From positions 1 to 64,000 of the forward strand of contig CALXWO010000008.1 of the NCBI GenBank assembly GCA_944392485.1: 64,000 nucleotides of DNA. The letters are read 5' to 3'. A model generated the notes under the pieces. The model saw nothing but the letters and a program-made list of their open reading frames with translations, searched no databases and was not told the DNA's origin. This stretch comes from an uncultured Clostridia bacterium (GTDB lineage Bacteria; Bacillota; Clostridia; TANB77; CAG-508). Both the position numbers and the translations under genes were made by a program. Below are positions 54,057 to 63,275 of the stretch, one piece after another. Numbering within the stretch: position 1 is the stretch's first letter; every line of letters starts with the position of its first letter.

Positions 54057-54085
54057 TTGACTTTTTATTTAAAATGTAATATTCT
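54057..54085 (+). promoter_or_regulatory. Probable ftsA promoter
   Basis: TTGACT (54057-54062), 17-base spacer, TATTCT (54080-54085), about 100 bases before ftsA. Confidence 0.5.
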
Positions 54086-54184
54086 TATTACGATAATTTT
54101 CTTATTAGTATTTAATGGATGAAATATACAAATACAAAAGTAAAGAATAATATTTAAAGTTATCTAAAAACGGAGGAATTTATC

Positions 54185-55414
54185 TTGGCTATAGGGGATA
54201 TAATTGTAGGCATTGACATAGGTACATCTAAAGTTACGGCAGTAGTTGGAGAAGTAAACAGCTTTAATCAAGTAGAAATTGTTTCAACAAGTGAATGTAA
54301 ATGTTTTGGAGTAAAAAAATCAAAAATAACGGACGAAGAAGAAGTAGCAGGAGCAATTTCGAATGTAATTGAGCAAGCAGAAGAAGAGTCAAATTTAAAG
54401 ATTCATTCTGCATATGTTACAATACCAGGTAAATATGTAACTTTAGTACAAAATAGTATAGTAAAAGAAGCAAAAGATAAATATGCTGGTATTTCTACAA
54501 AGGACGTAACATCAGCTATTTTGCAAATTAAAGATATTGATGTACCAGATGATAAAGTTTTAATTGATATTATAGCAAATGAATTTTCTTTAGATAATGG
54601 AAGGATTATAGATGACCCAGTTGGGAGCCTTAGTTCTGCATTTACAGTAAAAGGTGAGGTCGTTTTAGCAGATAAAGAATATGTAAAGAAATTAACTTCA
54701 GTATTTAAGAAGGCAAATATAGAAATAGATGGAATAGTTGCAAATGTTCTTGCAGAAAGAGGATTAATATTAGACAAAAATGAGTTAAGAGACAATGTAA
54801 TGATTCTAGATATAGGAGCAGGAAATACAGATATAGGAGTTTTTGAAGGAAAATCATTTATATATACAAATACTATTCCTCTTGGAGGAGATAATATTAC
54901 TTCCGATATAGCATATGTATTTAATATTAGCGAAGAAGAAGCAGATAGGTTAAAAAGACAATATGGACTTGCTTTAAAATCTTTTATAGATAATGATACA
55001 GATATAATATTAAACACATATAAAGGAGAAGAAAGAACAAAAACTATTAAAAGTTCAGAATTAATAGATGTTATAGAAGCCAGAGTAGAAGAAATATTTT
55101 CTTTAGTAAATAAAAATATATCTAACGAAGGAATTAAATCTAATATAAACAATGTTGTTTTAACAGGTCAAGGAATTACTAATATAAATAAAAGTGATGT
55201 TGCAGGAAAAATAATCTTAAATATACCAGTAAAAATTTCAACAGGAAGATTAATAAGTACAATAAAACCAAATTATAGATCAAGCTATGCATTGGTAAAA
55301 TATGTTGCATCAAGGCCATATGCAAAAACAGTATCAAGCAGTATAGATACAAAATCAGAAACAAACATATTAAAAACAATAATGGAAAGAATTAAAGAAT
55401 TTTTCTATTCATAA
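54185..55414 (+). CDS. ftsA: Cell division protein FtsA
   Basis: An actin-like ATPase that anchors FtsZ to the membrane. 409 residues; phosphate-1 motif IIVGIDIGTSKVTAVVGEV, SHS2-type insertion (SAYVTIPGKYV), ILDIGAGNTDIGVFEGKSFIYTNTIPLGGDNITSDIA (about 201-237), VVLTGQGITNI, and a C-terminal amphipathic ILKTIMERIKEFFYS membrane helix. TTG 54185 follows GGAGG. Followed by ftsZ. Confidence 0.93.
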   Translation: MAIGDIIVGIDIGTSKVTAVVGEVNSFNQVEIVSTSECKCFGVKKSKITDEEEVAGAISNVIEQAEEESNLKIHSAYVTIPGKYVTLVQNSIVKEAKDKYAGISTKDVTSAILQIKDIDVPDDKVLIDIIANEFSLDNGRIIDDPVGSLSSAFTVKGEVVLADKEYVKKLTSVFKKANIEIDGIVANVLAERGLILDKNELRDNVMILDIGAGNTDIGVFEGKSFIYTNTIPLGGDNITSDIAYVFNISEEEADRLKRQYGLALKSFIDNDTDIILNTYKGEERTKTIKSSELIDVIEARVEEIFSLVNKNISNEGIKSNINNVVLTGQGITNINKSDVAGKIILNIPVKISTGRLISTIKPNYRSSYALVKYVASRPYAKTVSSSIDTKSETNILKTIMERIKEFFYS

Positions 55415-55544
55415 AATTAAGTATTTAGTTTTAAATTTATAAAACAAACTAAATACAATAAATATGTTATAAATTTTAGAATATATAAATTGGAATTTGG
55501 CATATCAAATTCTAAAAAACAAAAATGAAGGAGGATTAAGCAAT

Positions 55545-56663
55545 ATGATAGAAACAGAAAACGAAGAAAACAACTACATGATGGATGGTACAGCAACAAT
55601 AAAAGTAATTGGTGTTGGAGGAGCAGGAAATAACGCAATAAACAGAATGGTAGATGCAGGAATAAAAGGTGTAGAATTTATTGCAGTAAACACAGATAGA
55701 CAAGCTCTTCAATTATCTAAAGCTAGTTCAAGAATACAAATAGGAGAAAAATTAACTAGAGGATTAGGAGCTGGAGCTAATCCAGAAATAGGAACACAAG
55801 CTGCAGAAGAAAGCAAAGCAGAAATTGCAGAAGCACTAAGAGGAGCAGATATGGTTTTTGTTACTGCTGGAATGGGTGGAGGAACAGGAACAGGTGCAGC
55901 TCCAATAGTAGCATCAGCTGCAAAAGAGCTTGGAATTTTAACAATAGGTGTTGTTACAAAACCATTTACATTTGAAGGAAAGAAAAGATTAAATCAAGCA
56001 GAAAAAGGAATTATTAATTTAAAAGAAAAAGTTGATACATTAGTTGTTATACCAAATGACAAATTATTGCAAGTAATAGATAGAAGAACATCAATTGTGG
56101 AAGCTTTTAAAATGGCAGATGATATATTAAGACAAGGTGTTCAAGGAATTTCTGATTTAATATCTGTACCAGGATTAATCAACCTAGATTTTGCTGATGT
56201 AAAAACAGTAATGCTAAATACAGGAATGGCACATATGGGAATAGGTAGAGCAAGCGGAGAAAACAGAGCAGAGGACGCTGCAAAACAAGCAATTCAAAGT
56301 CCATTACTAGAAACATCAATAGAAGGAGCAAGAGGAGTTATTATTAATATTACAGGTGGTAGCGAATTAGGATTACAAGAAGCAAACACAGCAGCAGAAC
56401 TTATTCAAAGAAGTGTTGATCCAGAAGCAAATATTATATTTGGTGTTGTTACAGATGAGTCTTTAGGAGATGAAATAACAATTACAGTTATTGCAACAGG
56501 TTTTGAAAAAGAAGAACCACCAATTTCTAGTTTAGGTGTTGAGAATTTAGTAACAAATACATGGAATAAAAAAATAAATTCAATTCCAACATCAACAGAA
56601 AATAAAGATTCACAAGGAGATTTAGATATTCCATCTTTTTTAAGAAAAAAAGGAAATAAATAA
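55545..56663 (+). CDS. ftsZ: Cell division protein FtsZ
   Basis: A tubulin-like GTPase forming the division ring. 372 residues from ATG 55545 (AAGGAGG upstream; earlier codons in frame not supported). GTP-binding motifs [14 protein letters not shown] (about 24-37), AVNTDRQAL, and the tubulin signature [12 protein letters not shown] (about 108-119), plus the T7 loop with NLDFADVK. The C-terminal peptide DIPSFLRKK that binds FtsA/ZapA-type partners is present. A terminator follows, separating it from spoIIGA. Confidence 0.97.
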   Translation: MIETENEENNYMMDGTATIKVIGVGGAGNNAINRMVDAGIKGVEFIAVNTDRQALQLSKASSRIQIGEKLTRGLGAGANPEIGTQAAEESKAEIAEALRGADMVFVTAGMGGGTGTGAAPIVASAAKELGILTIGVVTKPFTFEGKKRLNQAEKGIINLKEKVDTLVVIPNDKLLQVIDRRTSIVEAFKMADDILRQGVQGISDLISVPGLINLDFADVKTVMLNTGMAHMGIGRASGENRAEDAAKQAIQSPLLETSIEGARGVIINITGGSELGLQEANTAAELIQRSVDPEANIIFGVVTDESLGDEITITVIATGFEKEEPPISSLGVENLVTNTWNKKINSIPTSTENKDSQGDLDIPSFLRKKGNK

Positions 56664-56687
56664 GTAAAATAAATATTTAATAAAAAA

Positions 56688-56732
56688 TAAAAAAAGAAAT
56701 AATCTAATTTTGTAGATTATTTCTTTTTTTCG
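56688..56732 (+). terminator. ftsZ terminator
   Basis: AAAAAAGAAATAATCTA / TAGATTATTTCTTTTTTT hairpin directly after ftsZ. Confidence 0.9.
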
Positions 56733-56822
56733 TGTTCAAAAAATGACACATTATTTATACAAGCTGTAGTAAAATACTTATTACCTTACCACTTAGGAAG
56801 ATACATTCTACGAGGTGACGGA

Positions 56823-57725
56823 GTGACAATATATTTAGATATAATTTTTTTTGAAAATCTTTTTATGAACTATATTATTTTATTTGCTACTGAAACAATT
56901 CTAAAAAGTCAATTTAAAATAATAAGAACATTTTTGTCAAGCCTTATTGGAAGCGTATATGCAGTATTAACATATGTAACAGATATGGAAATATATTCAA
57001 GCATATTACTAAAAATAATTTTATCAATGAGTATGGTATATATAGCATTTAACAGTAAAAATTTAAAGAGCTTTTTTAAACAGTTGATTATTTTTTATTT
57101 AACATCTTTTACTTTTGGTGGAGTAGCGTTTGCTTTTGTATATTTTGTTAATCCACAAAACATATTATTTGAGAAAGGTGTGCTAATAACTACATATCCA
57201 ATAAAAATAATATTAGTTGCTGGAATAATTGGATTTTTAATTATAACAACAGCTTTTAAAAATATTAAAGGAAAATTAAGAAAAAAAGATATGTTTTGCA
57301 ATATAAAAATAATTATTAACTCAAAAAGTGTTTATGTAAAAGCAATTATAGATACAGGCAACTTTTTAAAAGAACCAATAACACAAACTCCGGTAGTAGT
57401 AGTTCAAAAAAATGTTTTAAAAGGCGTAATTCCAAGTTATATATTAGAAAATATTGAAGATATTATAAATGGCAAAAGTGTAAATCTTTATGAATACATA
57501 TCCAAAATAAGAATAATACCATTTACATCACTAGGTAAAGAAAACGGAGTATTACTAGGAATAAAAGCAGATAAAATTTTAGTAGAAGCAGAAGACAAAT
57601 ATATAGATATAAATAATGTAATTATTGGAATATATGATGGAATTTTAGAAAAAAACAAAAGATATATGGCACTACTGGGATTAGAGTTGTTAGAAAACAA
57701 AAAGGTAGAAAGTTTGTCATTTTAA
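56823..57725 (+). CDS. spoIIGA: Sigma-E processing peptidase SpoIIGA
   Basis: A membrane-embedded aspartic protease that, when triggered by SpoIIR, cleaves pro-sigma-E in the mother cell. 300 residues: five hydrophobic helices (1-145), then the protease domain with the catalytic Asp in AIIDTGNFLKEPITQTPVVVV (about 176-196) and IPFTSLGKENGVLLGIK. GTG 56823 follows GAGGTGACG. sigE begins 22 bases downstream, the standard operon in spore-formers. Confidence 0.94.
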   Translation: MTIYLDIIFFENLFMNYIILFATETILKSQFKIIRTFLSSLIGSVYAVLTYVTDMEIYSSILLKIILSMSMVYIAFNSKNLKSFFKQLIIFYLTSFTFGGVAFAFVYFVNPQNILFEKGVLITTYPIKIILVAGIIGFLIITTAFKNIKGKLRKKDMFCNIKIIINSKSVYVKAIIDTGNFLKEPITQTPVVVVQKNVLKGVIPSYILENIEDIINGKSVNLYEYISKIRIIPFTSLGKENGVLLGIKADKILVEAEDKYIDINNVIIGIYDGILEKNKRYMALLGLELLENKKVESLSF

Positions 57726-57747
57726 AATTTAGATAGGAGGGTTATAT

Positions 57748-58480
57748 ATGAATATTTTTAAAATATTAAAAGAAAAAATTTCAACAATATATGTAAAATA
57801 TTTAAATGATGAAGGAATAGATGTTTTTCCTATATATTATATAGGAGGAAGCCAAACACTACCACCTCCACTTGATGCAATTGAAGAAGAGAAATTAATA
57901 AAAAAATTAGCAAATCAGGATGAAGATGCAAAAAAAATTTTAGTAGAAAGAAATTTAAGACTAGTTGTATATATAGCAAAAAAATTTGAAAATACAGGAG
58001 TTGGCATAGAAGATTTAGTTTCAATTGGGACAATTGGGCTTATGAAAGCAATTAATACTTTTAATACAGGTAAAAATATAAAGCTTGCTACATATGCGTC
58101 AAGGTGTATAGAAAATGAGATATTAATGTATTTAAGAAGAAGTAATAGAATAAAAGGAGAAATTTCTATAGATGAACCATTGAACCAAGATGGTGATGGA
58201 AACGAATTATTACTTTCTGATATTTTAGGAACAGAGCCAGATATTACGTCAAGAGCAATAGAAGATGAGGTAGATAAAGTATTATTAAAAGCTTCTATTG
58301 CAAAGTTAAATAATAGAGAAAAAAACATTATGGAATTAAGGTTTGGATTTATAAGCGGAAAGGAAAAAACACAAAAAGAAGTAGCAGATATGTTACGGGA
58401 TTTCACAAAGTTATATTTCTAGATTAGAAAAGAAAATAATGAATAAAATGAAAAAAGACATTATTAGTAAAACAGGATAA
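57748..58480 (+). CDS. sigE: Sporulation sigma factor SigE, read through a +1 shift at CGG
   Basis: Mother-cell sigma factor, made as an inactive precursor. 243 residues with a pro-sequence (about 1-28) ending in the [17 protein letters not shown] region. Region 2 is seen in [38 protein letters not shown], and region 4 in [14 protein letters not shown]. At 58396 the frame meets CGG in the helix-turn-helix of region 4.2. Skipping C58396 gives [25 protein letters not shown], the canonical recognition helix, to TAA 58480. Unshifted, the protein ends RDFTKLYF, losing promoter -35 recognition. Confidence 0.93.
58396..58399 (+). other. CGG(G) +1 recoding site in sigE region 4.2
   Basis: Context TTA CGG GAT. 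Skipping C58396 restores L-G-I-S-Q, with the Gly at the turn of the helix-turn-helix. Confidence 0.85.
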
Positions 58481-58512
58481 AAAATATACCTTTTTAGGTA
58501 TATTTTTTTATC
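58481..58512. terminator. Bidirectional terminator between sigE and mgtC-like gene
   Basis: AAAAATATACC-TTTTT-GGTATATTTTTTT hairpin, directly after the sigE stop and at the 3' end of the convergent gene. Confidence 0.85.
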
Positions 58513-59173
58513 CTTCTTCTAAATCAATTACATTTTCAAGTTTTGATATTTCTGTTAAGACAGAATTTATATTAATATCTTTGTGGTATCGTAGTATAAT
58601 ATGAACATCTTTTGAATGATTACTATTTTTTATTTTTTTAATACTGATTTCGTTTTCGTCTAAAATTTTTTGGATTTGATTAATTGTGTTTGAAAAATCT
58701 TCCATTACTAAATTAAGTTCAATATTGTTAAAGTTATCTAGAGAACCAAAAATTGTATATGTATATGAAAGCACAATATACACAATTAATGTAGTAATAA
58801 TTCCACCTAAATAAAATCCAGCACCAATACTTAATCCAATACATGTAACTGCAAGTAAGCTTGCTGCAGTAGTAAGACCTTTAACATTAAATCCATCTCT
58901 TAAAATTGTACCAGCACCAATAAATCCTATACCAGAAAGTAGTTGTGCGGGAATCCTTGAGGCATCAGCTCCGCTTGAAGTACGGCTTATATATTCTCCA
59001 CAAAGCATAATTAGTACAGAACTTACGCCTATTAATGCATGAGTTTTAAATCCGGCAGGTTTATTTACAGATTGTCTTTCTGCTCCGATAATTCCAGCAA
59101 GTACAAATCCTAATATTAACCTACAAATTGCTTCAAACCAAAATTCATCAAACAATGCACTAAAAAAATCCAT
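58508..59173 (-). CDS. MgtC/SapB family membrane protein
   Basis: A 221-residue protein. The N-terminal MgtC domain has four or five helices and the conserved RLILGFVLAGIIGAERQS (about 17-34), GFKTHALIGVSSVLIML and DASRIPAQLLSGIGFIGAGTILRDG (about 74-98) segments. A C-terminal cytoplasmic ACT-like domain (about 150-221) is present. Relatives affect Mg2+ starvation growth and cation homeostasis; the direct activity is unsettled. RBS GGAGG before ATG 59173. Confidence 0.9.
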   Translation of the reverse strand: MDFFSALFDEFWFEAICRLILGFVLAGIIGAERQSVNKPAGFKTHALIGVSSVLIMLCGEYISRTSSGADASRIPAQLLSGIGFIGAGTILRDGFNVKGLTTAASLLAVTCIGLSIGAGFYLGGIITTLIVYIVLSYTYTIFGSLDNFNNIELNLVMEDFSNTINQIQKILDENEISIKKIKNSNHSKDVHIILRYHKDININSVLTEISKLENVIDLEEG

Positions 59174-59246
59174 TTATTTCCTCCTCACATAAATTTAATA
59201 CATTTAATTATAGCATAAAAATTATATATAGAAAAGAATAATATAC

Positions 59247-59382
59247 AAAAAATTGATTTGTTTTTGGGATGTGTGAGGTGCGAAGTGTGAGGTGTGCCTT
59301 TTAGAAATAGGCTACGTAAGGATTACGCTAATTTCACACTTCCCACATCCCACTTCTCACTTCTCGTTCAAATTACAATTTA
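59247..59382. repeat. Dispersed composite palindrome, type 3, copy 2 (inverted)
   Basis: Inverted relative of 21084-21218: TGTGAGGTGCGAAGTGTGAGG arm, core with GGCTACGTAAG, arm CACACTTCCCACATCCCAC, and the CAAATTACAATTT end. The left terminus has drifted (AATTGATTTG). Confidence 0.78.
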
Positions 59383-59398
59383 TAAATATACTTAATAT

Positions 59399-59896
59399 CT
59401 AATCAAAATAACTGCTAATTTCTTCTAAATTATTAAAATTATTTTGCCTTAATACTTCGTATGTAAGTATTGCAACAGAATTTGATAAATTTAAGGAACG
59501 TAATGTTTTCCTCATAGGTATTCTTATTGCATTGTCTATATATTTTTTTAATAAATCTTCTGGAAGCCCTTTAGTTTCTTTTCCAAATAATAGAAAAATA
59601 TTATCTTTATTTGAATAATCTATGTCTGAATAGCAATGTTTACCTTTTGTAGTAACAAAATACATATTATTTTCTTCAGGCTTATATTTGTTTAGAAATT
59701 CATTTAATGAATTATGAACTTCTATATCTAATTTATCCCAATAATCAAGTCCAGCTCTTTTTAAATATTTATCTGAAATAGAAAAGCCTAAAGGTTTTAC
59801 AAGATGAAGCTTTGCACCTATTGCAGCACAAGTTCTTGCAATATTTCCTGTATTTTGTGGTATTTCTGGTTCGACTAGAACAACATTTAAATTCAT
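59399..59896 (-). CDS. trmL: tRNA (cytidine/uridine-34 2'-O)-methyltransferase TrmL
   Basis: A 165-residue SPOUT methyltransferase modifying the wobble base of tRNA-Leu. LNVVLVEPEIPQNTGNIARTCAAIGAKLHLVKPLGF is the family N terminus (RTC, N-T-G-N). LLFGKETKGLPEDLL (about 105-119) and the knot motif IRIPMRKTLRSLNLSNSVAILTYEVLRQ are intact. The ATG at 59896 has GAGGAG upstream; the frame continues 27 codons earlier without support. Confidence 0.94.
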   Translation of the reverse strand: MNLNVVLVEPEIPQNTGNIARTCAAIGAKLHLVKPLGFSISDKYLKRAGLDYWDKLDIEVHNSLNEFLNKYKPEENNMYFVTTKGKHCYSDIDYSNKDNIFLLFGKETKGLPEDLLKKYIDNAIRIPMRKTLRSLNLSNSVAILTYEVLRQNNFNNLEEISSYFD

Positions 59897-59937
59897 AATT
59901 AATTCATCTCCTCTTAATATAATATTATAGCATAAAT

Positions 59938-59966
59938 TGACATTTATCTTGTAAAATGCTAAACTA
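59938..59966 (+). promoter_or_regulatory. Promoter of the 59997 gene
   Basis: TTGACA (59938-59943), 17-base spacer, TAAACT (59961-59966), 31 bases before ATG 59997. Confidence 0.65.
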
Positions 59967-59996
59967 AATTTGTGCAAACAAAATAGAGGGAGAAAT

Positions 59997-60707
59997 ATGG
60001 CAAAGAAAACAAATATAAAAATTTTAAGAATTATATTAACTATTGGAATAATAGCGATATTATTTATTTTTTTATGGCAATTAGCACCTTTTATGAAAGA
60101 ACTAAGTACAAGGGAGGGTCAATTGGCATTTAAAAATAAAATAAGTAGTATGGGGTTTACTGGTGTTTTATTATTATTTGGTTTGCAAATATTACAAATA
60201 CTATTGGTTGTGTTACCAGGAGAGCCATTTGAAGTACTTGCAGGCATGTGCTACGGCGCTTGGGGAGGCTGTTTGTTTATAACAATATCTGTTTTTGTAA
60301 CAACAACTATTATATTTTTTACAGTAAGAAAATTAGGACAAAAATATTTATATAATTTTTTCCATAAAGAAAAAGTAGATAAAATAATGAATAGCAAATT
60401 ATTTAAAAATCCTAGAAACTTAGAAATGGTTTTATGCTTATTATTTTTTCTTCCAGCATCTCCAAAGGACTTATTTGTATATATAGGAGGACTTCTTCCA
60501 ATAAAACCAGTAAGATTTATTTTAATATCAACTTTTGTAAGATTTCCGTCTGTAATTACATCAACAATGGTTGGGGCAAATATTTCTAATGGTAATTGGA
60601 AAATTAGTTTATTAATTTATTTAGTTGTTTTTGTAATTGCAATTTTAAGTGTTTATGTAGTTAGTTTAAAAGATAAAAACAAAGAAATTATTGATATAAT
60701 TAAATAA
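59997..60707 (+). CDS. VTT-domain (TVP38/TMEM64, DedA-like) membrane protein
   Basis: A 236-residue polytopic protein with about six helices. The VTT core is seen in VLPGEPFEVLAGMCYGAWGGCLFITISVF (about 71-99), FFLPASPKDLFVYIGGLLP (about 150-168) and FVRFPSVITSTMVG (about 178-191). These motifs, with G/P-rich reentrant loops, are characteristic; relatives include proteins implicated in lipid scrambling and polyprenyl-phosphate recycling. ATG 59997 with GAGGGAG. The substrate is not known. Confidence 0.85.
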   Translation: MAKKTNIKILRIILTIGIIAILFIFLWQLAPFMKELSTREGQLAFKNKISSMGFTGVLLLFGLQILQILLVVLPGEPFEVLAGMCYGAWGGCLFITISVFVTTTIIFFTVRKLGQKYLYNFFHKEKVDKIMNSKLFKNPRNLEMVLCLLFFLPASPKDLFVYIGGLLPIKPVRFILISTFVRFPSVITSTMVGANISNGNWKISLLIYLVVFVIAILSVYVVSLKDKNKEIIDIIK

Positions 60708-60708
60708 A

Positions 60709-60738
60709 AATTGGGAATTAAAATTCCCAATTTTTTTG
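60709..60738. terminator. Terminator after the VTT-family gene
   Basis: AAATTGGGAATT / AATTCCCAATTTTTTT hairpin between convergent genes. Confidence 0.88.
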
Positions 60739-60742
60739 TTTA

Positions 60743-61276
60743 TTATAATTTTTTTACATTAATTAAAAATAAAATGTTTTCTATTATTTCCATAACGGAA
60801 TAGATTACTAAAATAATTCCAAGTGTTGCCAAAAGTGTACCAGGTATAAAAATAATATAAACACCTGCTATAACCATAACTATTGATATTATTAAGCTTA
60901 ATATCCAATATTTTATTCCAGAATCTTTCATTTTAAAAGAAAAATTAATTCTATTAATTCCATTTACAATTATCCATACACCAATTATAACACTAAAAAA
61001 AGAAATAATTGCTATTCCAAAAATAATTATAAATAATCCAATTAAACAATATATTGAGCCAGAAATAAGGCTGTAATTTTCATAAAAGCCTTTAGCTCTA
61101 GAGATTAAATAAGAAATTATTCTTGAAAAACCTAAAATTAAAAACACGCCACCAATAATATAAAAAACAGTTTGTGCCATTAAAGTTGGATTAATTATAA
61201 GAAAAATTCCTACAAGTAAAAACAGTAGAGATGATAGAACAGATAAATATCCTACTTTTTTAAATATATTTCCCAT
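60743..61276 (-). CDS. DUF308/HdeD-like membrane protein
   Basis: A 177-residue protein with six hydrophobic helices in three similar pairs (for example VGIFLIINPTLMAQTVFYIIGGVFLILG, then IGLFIIIFGIAIISFFSVIIGVWIIVNG, then AGVYIIFIPGTLLATLGIILVIYSVMEI), the repeat pattern of DUF308/HdeD. ATG 61276 is preferred over the one four codons earlier. The function is unknown beyond the family; HdeD relates to acid stress in E. coli. Confidence 0.75.
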   Translation of the reverse strand: MGNIFKKVGYLSVLSSLLFLLVGIFLIINPTLMAQTVFYIIGGVFLILGFSRIISYLISRAKGFYENYSLISGSIYCLIGLFIIIFGIAIISFFSVIIGVWIIVNGINRINFSFKMKDSGIKYWILSLIISIVMVIAGVYIIFIPGTLLATLGIILVIYSVMEIIENILFLINVKKL

Positions 61277-61414
61277 AAATAAAACCACCTTATTTTTTTC
61301 TTAATTATACCATTATATTAGAAAAAATCAATTAAATATTTTGCTATTTTATTATAAGACAAAATTTGATTTTTTTTGCAATTTAGTGTATAGTATTATC
61401 CGAGGTTGATATTA

Positions 61415-62548
61415 ATGAAAATTTTAATTGTTATAGATCAGTTTGATGATGCAAATAATGGAACAACAATTTCAGCCAAAAGATTTGCTGAAGGATTAAT
61501 TAATTTAGGTCACGAAGTATATGTAGTTAGTACCGGCGAGCCGGGTAAAAATAAATATATTGTAAAGAAAATGCCATTACCTATAATAGTTTCTAAAATA
61601 ATAAAATCACAGGGTATGACATTTGCAATTCCAAACAAAGATATTTTAAGAGAAGCAATTTCTAAAGTTGATGTTGTGCATTTTTATATGCCTTTTGTAT
61701 TATCACACCAAGCTTTAAAAATTGCAGAAGAACTAAAAGTGCCACGTACAGCAGCATTTCATGTACAGCCAGAAAATATTACATACACTATTTCTTTGGG
61801 AAAAAATGAAAAAATAAATGATAAAATATATGATTTTTTTAGAGATAGTTTTTTTAATAGGTTTAAACATATACATTGCCCAAGTCAATTTATAGCAGAT
61901 GAATTAAAAAACCATGGCTATACTGCAAAAACTTACGTAATTTCAAATGGTGTAGGTCCTGATTTTAAATACAGAAAAAATGAGAAAAATCCAGATTTAA
62001 AAAACAAATTTGTAATAACAATGATAGGAAGATTATCTAATGAAAAAAGACAAGATTTAATTTTTGAGGCAATAGAAAAATCTAAATATAATGAAAAAAT
62101 ACAATTAGTTCTAGCAGGTAATGGGCCTAAATATAATAAATACAAAAAGATGGGTGAAAAATTAAAAAATAAACCTATAATAGAATTTTTTGGAAAAGAG
62201 CAATTATTAGAATTATTAGGAATGACAGATTTATATGTACATTCATCAGATGCAGAAATAGAAGCAATTTCTTGTATAGAAGCTTTTGCGTGCGGAATAG
62301 TGCCAATAATTGCAAATAGTCCAAAATCTGCAACGCCACAATTTGCACTAGATGAAAGAAGTTTGTTTGAAGCGGGTAATAGTACAGACTTAGCTAAAAA
62401 AATAGATTATTGGATTGAAAATGAAATTGAAAGAAAGCAAATGGAAATAAAGTATGCTGAACATGCAGAAAATTATAGAATAGAAAAAAGTATGAAAAAA
62501 ATAGAAGGAATGTTTGAAGATGCAATTAGAGAATATAGAGGAAATTGA
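61415..62548 (+). CDS. Family 4 glycosyltransferase
   Basis: A 377-residue GT-B enzyme. N-terminal domain MKILIVIDQFDDANNGTTISAKRFAEGLINLGH, then HIHCPSQFIADELKNHGY and VISNGVGPDF, donor domain VITMIGRLSNEKRQDLIFEAI (about 204-224), VLAGNGPKYNKY, and DLYVHSSDAEIEAISCIEAFACGIVPII (E-x7-E, about 273-300). It resembles lipid-linked glucosyltransferases. The last 29 bases overlap the plsC-like gene, suggesting a coupled glycolipid role. Confidence 0.85.
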   Translation: MKILIVIDQFDDANNGTTISAKRFAEGLINLGHEVYVVSTGEPGKNKYIVKKMPLPIIVSKIIKSQGMTFAIPNKDILREAISKVDVVHFYMPFVLSHQALKIAEELKVPRTAAFHVQPENITYTISLGKNEKINDKIYDFFRDSFFNRFKHIHCPSQFIADELKNHGYTAKTYVISNGVGPDFKYRKNEKNPDLKNKFVITMIGRLSNEKRQDLIFEAIEKSKYNEKIQLVLAGNGPKYNKYKKMGEKLKNKPIIEFFGKEQLLELLGMTDLYVHSSDAEIEAISCIEAFACGIVPIIANSPKSATPQFALDERSLFEAGNSTDLAKKIDYWIENEIERKQMEIKYAEHAENYRIEKSMKKIEGMFEDAIREYRGN

Positions 62549-63275
62549 AGAAAATTTAGCAAAAGAAGATGAACATATAATAAATATGTGGACACCTTTG
62601 GATTTAGAAATAGATGAAGATTATGAATACGTAAATAATGGGATTTTATTTAAGTTGTTTTCCACAATATTATATGTAATAGCACTACCAATAGTTTATA
62701 TTTACAACAAGATAATGTATAATTTTAAAATTTACGGTAGAGAAAATTTAATGATAAAAAATACAGGAAAAATTACCGTATCTAACCATGTACACCCAAT
62801 GGATTGTACGATGAATGCAATTGCAAATGCACCAAAAAGTTTATATTTTATAAGTATAAAATCAAATTTTGAAATACCGATAATTGGACATATAATAAAA
62901 TTATTACATGCAATGCCAATACCAGAAAAAGTTAGTGAAAAAGCTAAATTTTTTAATACAATTAGGGAATTATTGAATAATAAAAAAAGCGTGCATTTTT
63001 ACCCAGAAGCATCTTTATGGCCATATTATAAAAAATTAAGAAAATTTAAAAATGGTGCGTTTAAAATTGCTGTGGAAAACAATGTGCCAGTTGTTCCTAT
63101 GGTATATAAATTTGTAAAGCCATATGGTATTAGAAAATTAATAAAAAAGAGACCTTTTATAGAATTACATATTTTAAAACCGGTTTATCCAGATGTAAAT
63201 TTACCTAAAAAAGAGTCTATAGAAGAATTAAAGAATACAGTTTATTATAATATGAAAAAGGAATTAGAAGGTTAA
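62520..63275 (+). CDS. PlsC-type 1-acyl-glycerol-phosphate acyltransferase family protein
   Basis: A 251-residue protein with a hydrophobic segment (about 42-60) and the acyltransferase motifs SNHVHPMDCTMNA (HxxxxD, about 88-93), FYPEASLWP (block III, E-x-S) and NVPVVPMVYKF. ATG 62520 lies inside the preceding gene with AAGGAA upstream. A fused role in phospholipid or glycolipid acylation with the overlapping glycosyltransferase is plausible. Its 3' end overlaps that of the convergent radical SAM gene by 12 bases. Confidence 0.85.
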   Translation: MQLENIEEIEENLAKEDEHIINMWTPLDLEIDEDYEYVNNGILFKLFSTILYVIALPIVYIYNKIMYNFKIYGRENLMIKNTGKITVSNHVHPMDCTMNAIANAPKSLYFISIKSNFEIPIIGHIIKLLHAMPIPEKVSEKAKFFNTIRELLNNKKSVHFYPEASLWPYYKKLRKFKNGAFKIAVENNVPVVPMVYKFVKPYGIRKLIKKRPFIELHILKPVYPDVNLPKKESIEELKNTVYYNMKKELEG

